Positions 42,180 through 43,289 of a stretch of 43,289 bases of DNA are shown here, in pieces. Below the pieces are notes generated by a model. It did no database searches. It was given only the letters and a program-made list of their open reading frames with translations, and was not told the DNA's origin. A program made the translations under genes and the position numbers. Positions within the stretch are counted from its first letter, which is position 1; the number at the start of each line of letters is the position of its first letter. Source of the DNA: an uncultured Rhodospirillales bacterium (lineage in GTDB: Bacteria; Pseudomonadota; Alphaproteobacteria; Rhodospirillales; UBA2165); NCBI GenBank assembly GCA_905614355.1, contig CAJQSN010000037.1, forward strand, positions 1 to 43,289. The letters run 5' to 3'.

Positions 42180-43289
42180 ATGGACACGTTAGAAAGAGGG
42201 GGTTCGGCCCCAGACGTGATAAACGTATCGGGAAGTCAGAACATCAGCTTTGACGGTGCGTGGCTCCTTAAAGCTGATTTCGTGCGGCAAGGTCCGGATC
42301 TTTTAGTGCTGGGTGAAGGTGGCCAAAAAACATTATTAGTTGATTATTTTAATTCTGAAACGCCGCCCGATTTACAAACTAATTTTGGAGCCGTTATCTC
42401 GGCTGATCTAGCAAGTAAGCTGGCTGGCCCAGTTGCACCCGGACAATTTGCACAAGCAGGTAACTTGGCCCAAGGGGCTTCCACACCAATCGGTGTTATT
42501 GAAACACTCAAAGGCTCCGCCGAAGTTACACGGGCAGACGGCTCAAAAGTTACACTTAAGCAAGGCAGTGAAATTTTTACTGGCGATGTTCTTGAAACAG
42601 GCAAAGGGGCATCTATAGGTATTGTCCTCGAAGACGACAGTACATTATCACTAGCCGAGAGTGGCCGAATGGTAATGGACGATGTTGTCTTCGATGTTGA
42701 TTCCCAAGAGGGCAATGCAACCATATCTGTTGTTCAAGGTGTTTTCTCCTTTGTTTCTGGTCAAATAGCAAAAACTGGACCCGACGCAATGGTCCTCAAA
42801 ACGCCCGTTGCTACGCTGGGAATTAGAGGTACCAAAGTTGCGGGGTCTGCCGCTGCTGAAGGACAGGCGAATAGTATTTCTTTGTTGGCAGATGCAGATG
42901 GTTCAGTTGGTGAAATTTCTGTTACCAACGGAGGAGGAACGGTCTTCCTAAACCAGCCCGGTGCGACGACAACAATAACAAGTGCATTCCAGCCCCCTGC
43001 CCCAGTTATTATATTACCAATTGCTCAAATTACAGCAAAATTTAGTGCAGCGTTACAGACACTCCCGCCACCGCCGCCGCCGCGAGATGCCCAAGGAAAT
43101 CGGCCGGCACGTGAGGCGCCAGCGGAAGAAGCGCCAGCGGAAGAAGCGCCAGCGGAAGAAGCGCCCGAGGGTGAAGGCGAAGAAGGGCCCGAGGGTGAAG
43201 GCGAAGAAGGGCCAGAGGGTGAAGGTGAAGAAGGGCCAGAGGGCGAGGGTGAAGAAGGGCCAGAGGGCGAGGGCGAAGAAGGACCTCCC
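42180..43289 (+). CDS. FecR-domain protein, N-terminal part of a probable large surface/type I secretion protein (runs off the window)
   Basis: An open frame from ATG 42180 (GTAGGACAATCAATG gives the binding site) continues to the last base with no stop, 370 codons. Residues 1-100 carry SFDGAWLLKADFVRQGPDLL and GQKTLLVDYFNSETPPDL. A FecR-like domain follows (~103-218): IGVIETLKGSAEVTRADGS, DVLETGKGASIGIVLEDDST and TPVATLGIRGT. A Pro run (LPPPPPPRD) and acidic repeats come next. There is no Sec signal peptide. This N-terminus heads many giant alphaproteobacterial adhesins that carry cadherin/VCBS/RTX repeats and leave by type I secretion; those parts would lie beyond the window. It follows tolC by 156 bases, supporting export through it. 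The domain call is firm; adhesin identity is inferred. Confidence 0.82.
   Translation, partial: MDTLERGGSAPDVINVSGSQNISFDGAWLLKADFVRQGPDLLVLGEGGQKTLLVDYFNSETPPDLQTNFGAVISADLASKLAGPVAPGQFAQAGNLAQGASTPIGVIETLKGSAEVTRADGSKVTLKQGSEIFTGDVLETGKGASIGIVLEDDSTLSLAESGRMVMDDVVFDVDSQEGNATISVVQGVFSFVSGQIAKTGPDAMVLKTPVATLGIRGTKVAGSAAAEGQANSISLLADADGSVGEISVTNGGGTVFLNQPGATTTITSAFQPPAPVIILPIAQITAKFSAALQTLPPPPPPRDAQGNRPAREAPAEEAPAEEAPAEEAPEGEGEEGPEGEGEEGPEGEGEEGPEGEGEEGPEGEGEEGPP
43116..43283 (+). repeat. In-frame 15-bp and 24-bp tandem repeats at the window end
   Basis: Three 15-bp units (GCGCCAGCGGAAGAA, encoding APAEE) at 43116-43160 are followed by five 24-bp units encoding PEGEGEEG at 43164-43283. Units are nearly identical, so the array is probably unstable in length. 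It forms an acidic spacer after the FecR-like domain. Confidence 0.92.

Noticed and set aside
42344..42724. 126-codon minus-strand frame across the FecR-domain gene
   Set aside because: Antisense shadow of the plus-strand frame that is open for 370 codons with a good start.

Overview
The window looks like a chromosomal segment of a Gram-negative, probably alphaproteobacterial and marine-type heterotroph. Evidence: tripartite tricarboxylate (TctABC) and ABC uptake systems, a LigJ-type 4-oxalomesaconate hydratase, a glnB-glnA pair behind a sigma-54-type promoter, a TolC/HlyD/ABC type I secretion set, and fairly AT-rich DNA with long AT-rich gaps. The placement is an inference from gene content. 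One tRNA is visible, a tRNA-His with a G-1:C73 pair. No rRNA, CRISPR array or intact insertion sequence was seen.

Region 1 (1-5.9 kb) is visibly GC-richer than what follows. It holds an MBL-fold hydrolase, a TctC-TctB-TctA transporter and an isocitrate-lyase/PEP-mutase-superfamily enzyme. It ends in gene debris: a 22-codon 5' stub resembling a class III CoA-transferase joined to the 3' end of an MFS transporter gene with an in-frame TGA. Region 2 (6-24.5 kb) looks like an uptake and catabolism neighbourhood, probably for aromatic compounds: FAD monooxygenase, a divergent PEP-carboxylase-like protein, MarR regulator, DUF3604 protein, MFS and DMT transporters, LigJ hydratase plus HpcH/HpaI aldolase, an ABC importer, an alpha/beta hydrolase, a glutathionyl-hydroquinone-reductase-like protein and an arylsulfotransferase-like protein. 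Region 3 (24.5-30 kb) is housekeeping: a small ORF, tRNA-His, a TPR/glycosyltransferase-like protein, an aminotransferase, glnB and glnA.

Region 4 (30-43.3 kb) is the most unusual. It encodes a type I secretion ABC transporter with a degenerate signature motif and a protease-dead C39-like domain, and a periplasmic adaptor (HlyD family) carrying an intact-looking cytoplasmic cyclic-nucleotide-binding domain. Next come a CRP/FNR regulator and an extremely acidic 586-residue protein built round 33 contiguous GDMxGCx-type heptads, with no Lys and one Arg. A perfect CRP-type operator (TGTGA-N6-TCACA) lies upstream of that gene at a class I activation distance from a plausible promoter. A TolC-family outer-membrane protein and the first 370 codons of a probable large FecR-domain surface protein close the window. 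The working idea is a type I secretion system under cyclic-nucleotide control at two levels, transcription and the export machine, with the heptad protein and the FecR protein as candidate cargoes. The parts are read from the sequence; the way they work together is inferred.
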